Source of the DNA: Candidatus Aminicenantota bacterium
GTDB taxonomy: Bacteria; Acidobacteriota; Aminicenantia; Aminicenantales; Aminicenantaceae
Direction of reading: 5' to 3'
Assembly (NCBI GenBank): GCA_021162615.1
Contig: JAGGYH010000130.1
Location: 1-60,338, forward strand
Length of the DNA: 60,338 nucleotides
The notes under the pieces are model-generated. The model made no database searches and was not told where the DNA came from. It saw only the letters and a list, made by a program, of their open reading frames with translations. Each line of letters opens with the position of its first letter. Within the stretch, counting starts at the first letter, position 1. Positions 58,864 through 60,338 of this stretch are shown here, in pieces. Both the position numbers and the translations under genes were made by a program.

Positions 58864-60096
58864 ATGACTGAACTGGAAAAAATCGCAAGAAGAATAGATT
58901 CATACCGTAATGAAATGGTCGATATACAGATCAAGTTGAGCTCGCTTCCCGCCATATCTCCTGTTAATGGTGGTGAGGGAGAAGCAAAAAAAGCCGAGAT
59001 GATTTTAGACATTTTGAAAAACATTGAATTCAAGGATGTAAAGGTCATCAAAGCCCCGGACATAGACGCTACTTCCTCTTATAGGCCCAATATAATCGCC
59101 CTTTATAAAGGAGAAAACTCTTCGAAAACCATATGGATGATGACTCATATGGATGTTGTCCCGCCCGGCGAACTTGCCCTGTGGAAAGGGGATCCTTTCA
59201 AAGCCTATGTCGAAGCCGGAAAAATATACGGCAGAGGGCTGGAAGATAATCAACAGGATCTGCTGGCTTCCATATACGCATTGAAAGCGTTCCAACAAGA
59301 AGGCATAAACCCAAAATATGATGTGGGCTTAATCTTTGTTTCTGATGAAGAAACAGGCAATAAAAAGGGGATCGAATACGTAATGAAGATCTCCAATCCT
59401 TTCAAAAAGCAGGATTTGATCATTGTCCCGGGTGTGGGAAACAAATACGGGACAATGATCGACATTGCAGAAAAAAGCATATACTGGTTAAAGATAAAGA
59501 CCTTGGGCAAACAGACTCAAGGCTCCACTCCTGAAAAAGGGATAAACAGTCTTAAGGCAACAGCCTTTCTCATAACAGAACTCACACGACTTTATAAGAT
59601 CTTTTCTGAAAAAAATTCTACCTATTCTCCCCCGATATCAACATTTGAACCCACCAAAAAAGAAGCAAATGTGCCCAATATAAACACTATTCCCGGAGAG
59701 GATATTTTTTATATGGACTGCCGTCTCATTCCTGAGCACAACATAGATATGGTCAAAAAAGAAATCCAAAAAATGGCCAAAAAAACAGAAAAAAAATACC
59801 GTGTCCATATTATACTGGAAGACGTTCAGAGGGATTCTTCCCACGCAGAAACATCTCCTAAAGCTCCTGTGGTTCAGGCTTTGCAGAATGCGGTCAAAGC
59901 CATATACGGGAAAAAAGCAAAGCCTACTGGGATAGCAGTGAGGACTGCTGCCGCCTTTTTACGGAAATCCGGTTATCAAGTTGCCTGCTGGTCTAAAATA
60001 GAAGAAACAGCCCACCATCCCGATGAATACTGCGTCATAGACAACATGATTGGGGACACAAAGGTTTTTTCCCATATATTACTTCAAGATTCCTAA
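58864..60096 (+). CDS. M20-family metallopeptidase/deacylase (ArgE/DapE/CPG2-like)
   Basis: A 410-residue binuclear zinc hydrolase. Metal-site and catalytic motifs: MTHMDVVPPGE (His, Asp), GRGLEDNQQD (Asp bridging), FVSDEETGNKKG (general-base Glu and metal Glu), and a C-terminal His in EETAHHPDEY. The lid/dimerisation domain lies at about 190-310. Substrates could be dipeptides or N-acyl amino acids, in keeping with the peptidolytic genes elsewhere. The stop codon TAA is part of the CTAA target duplication of repeat copy F, so the element abuts the gene directly. Confidence 0.9.
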   Translation: MTELEKIARRIDSYRNEMVDIQIKLSSLPAISPVNGGEGEAKKAEMILDILKNIEFKDVKVIKAPDIDATSSYRPNIIALYKGENSSKTIWMMTHMDVVPPGELALWKGDPFKAYVEAGKIYGRGLEDNQQDLLASIYALKAFQQEGINPKYDVGLIFVSDEETGNKKGIEYVMKISNPFKKQDLIIVPGVGNKYGTMIDIAEKSIYWLKIKTLGKQTQGSTPEKGINSLKATAFLITELTRLYKIFSEKNSTYSPPISTFEPTKKEANVPNINTIPGEDIFYMDCRLIPEHNIDMVKKEIQKMAKKTEKKYRVHIILEDVQRDSSHAETSPKAPVVQALQNAVKAIYGKKAKPTGIAVRTAAAFLRKSGYQVACWSKIEETAHHPDEYCVIDNMIGDTKVFSHILLQDS

Positions 60097-60338
60097 CCTG
60101 GATTATTCACGAGTCAAGCCTGCTGCAGATGCGAGGCACAAGGCATGAAGGTGTGGTCCTTCACTGCGAATGCCTTGTAATAAAGCAGATGCAGTAAGAT
60201 CGGCTCGCCTCAAAGGTAAAAAAATGGCGATTGAAAATAAAAATCATAACAAGAAAAATGTGCAGAGATTGCTTCTTGATAAAATCTTGTATATCGCTGA
60301 AACAAAATGAATAATATAAACATCGCTATTTTTTTATG
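60097..60338 (+). repeat. Dispersed MITE-like inverted-repeat element, copy F (at least 242 bp, cut by window end)
   Basis: Left end CCTGGATTATTCACGAGTC preceded by CTAA (60093-60096). The window stops in the right-end motif (ACATCGCTATTTTTTTATG), about a dozen bases before the expected terminus. Relative to copy B it has two extra segments: a compound hairpin (60139-60146 with 60170-60177, enclosing 60147-60151 with 60158-60162), and about 90 bp containing a 28-codon ORF (60224-60310). Confidence 0.8.

Noticed and set aside
1-60338. tRNA genes, rRNA genes or CRISPR arrays
   Set aside because: No GGTTCRANYCC T-loop context, rRNA core sequence or regularly spaced direct repeats were seen on reading both strands; a covariance-model scan would be needed to be certain.

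Overview
The window is a dense, AT-leaning bacterial segment from a diderm (it encodes an outer-membrane secretin). It has about 50 protein genes, no tRNA or rRNA gene and no CRISPR array that I could find. Gene content points to an amino-acid or peptide-using anaerobe: isoaspartyl dipeptidase next to an NhaC antiporter, several peptidases, an Lrp/AsnC regulator beside glutamine synthetase, and an acyl-CoA dehydrogenase. The overall style resembles Candidatus Aminicenantota or a neighbouring Acidobacteria-like phylum. That placement is an inference; no phylogenetic marker was tested.

Layout. 1-286: right end of a dispersed repeat with structured DNA. 287-7847 (-): a seven-gene type II secretion / type IV pilus-like assembly operon (inner-membrane platform, ATPase, PilM/N/O/P-like proteins, and a secretin with TPR and cohesin-like domains). 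8048-12639 (+): a small orphan protein, a PDZ-containing histidine kinase and its NtrC-type response regulator, divergent from the secretion operon. 12652-15762 (-): an M1-like metallopeptidase and an Lrp/AsnC regulator. 16019-20438 (+): glnA, a site-2 protease, trpS, scpA, scpB. 20608-27126 (+): ispH, rpsA, HU, HIT protein, acyl-CoA dehydrogenase, SurA/PpiD-like foldase. 27155-32142: acyltransferase-like gene, iadA-nhaC, a small Zn-ribbon protein and a stand-alone sigma-54 activator. 32254-32636: a degenerate terminal-inverted-repeat element. 32645-37249 (-): rpsP-khpA-trmD-rplS-rnhB-TPR operon, lacking rimM. 37467-38798 (-): ffh. 38885-40348: an intact IS4-type insertion sequence with perfect ends and a 9-bp target duplication. 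40444-42267 (+): accB-accC. 42264-43582 (-): lectin-like secreted protein and inositol monophosphatase. 43743-51762 (+): HlyD/ABC ATPase/Yip1 set, DUF4388 protein, a 28-residue membrane microprotein, miaA, hflX, a TPR-SLH lipoprotein, a CDP-alcohol phosphatidyltransferase. 51776-58701 (-): a six-gene exopolysaccharide glycosyltransferase operon. 58864-60096 (+): an M20 peptidase, followed by another repeat copy running off the end.

Two patterns run across genes. First, a family of short non-coding elements (75-141 bp in complete copies) carries CCTGGATTATTCA-type inverted ends and makes 4-bp YTWA target duplications. Two copies sit at the predicted transcription start of glnA and ispH, so they should lie in the 5' leaders. 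Two others are inserted exactly at the stop codons of ffh and the M20 peptidase. Both window ends fall in copies of this family, as expected if this is a contig broken at repeats. Second, several genes have near-consensus sigma-70 promoters whose -10 box ends 7-8 nt before the ATG and have no Shine-Dalgarno sequence. This suggests leaderless mRNAs, alongside other genes with strong Shine-Dalgarno sites.
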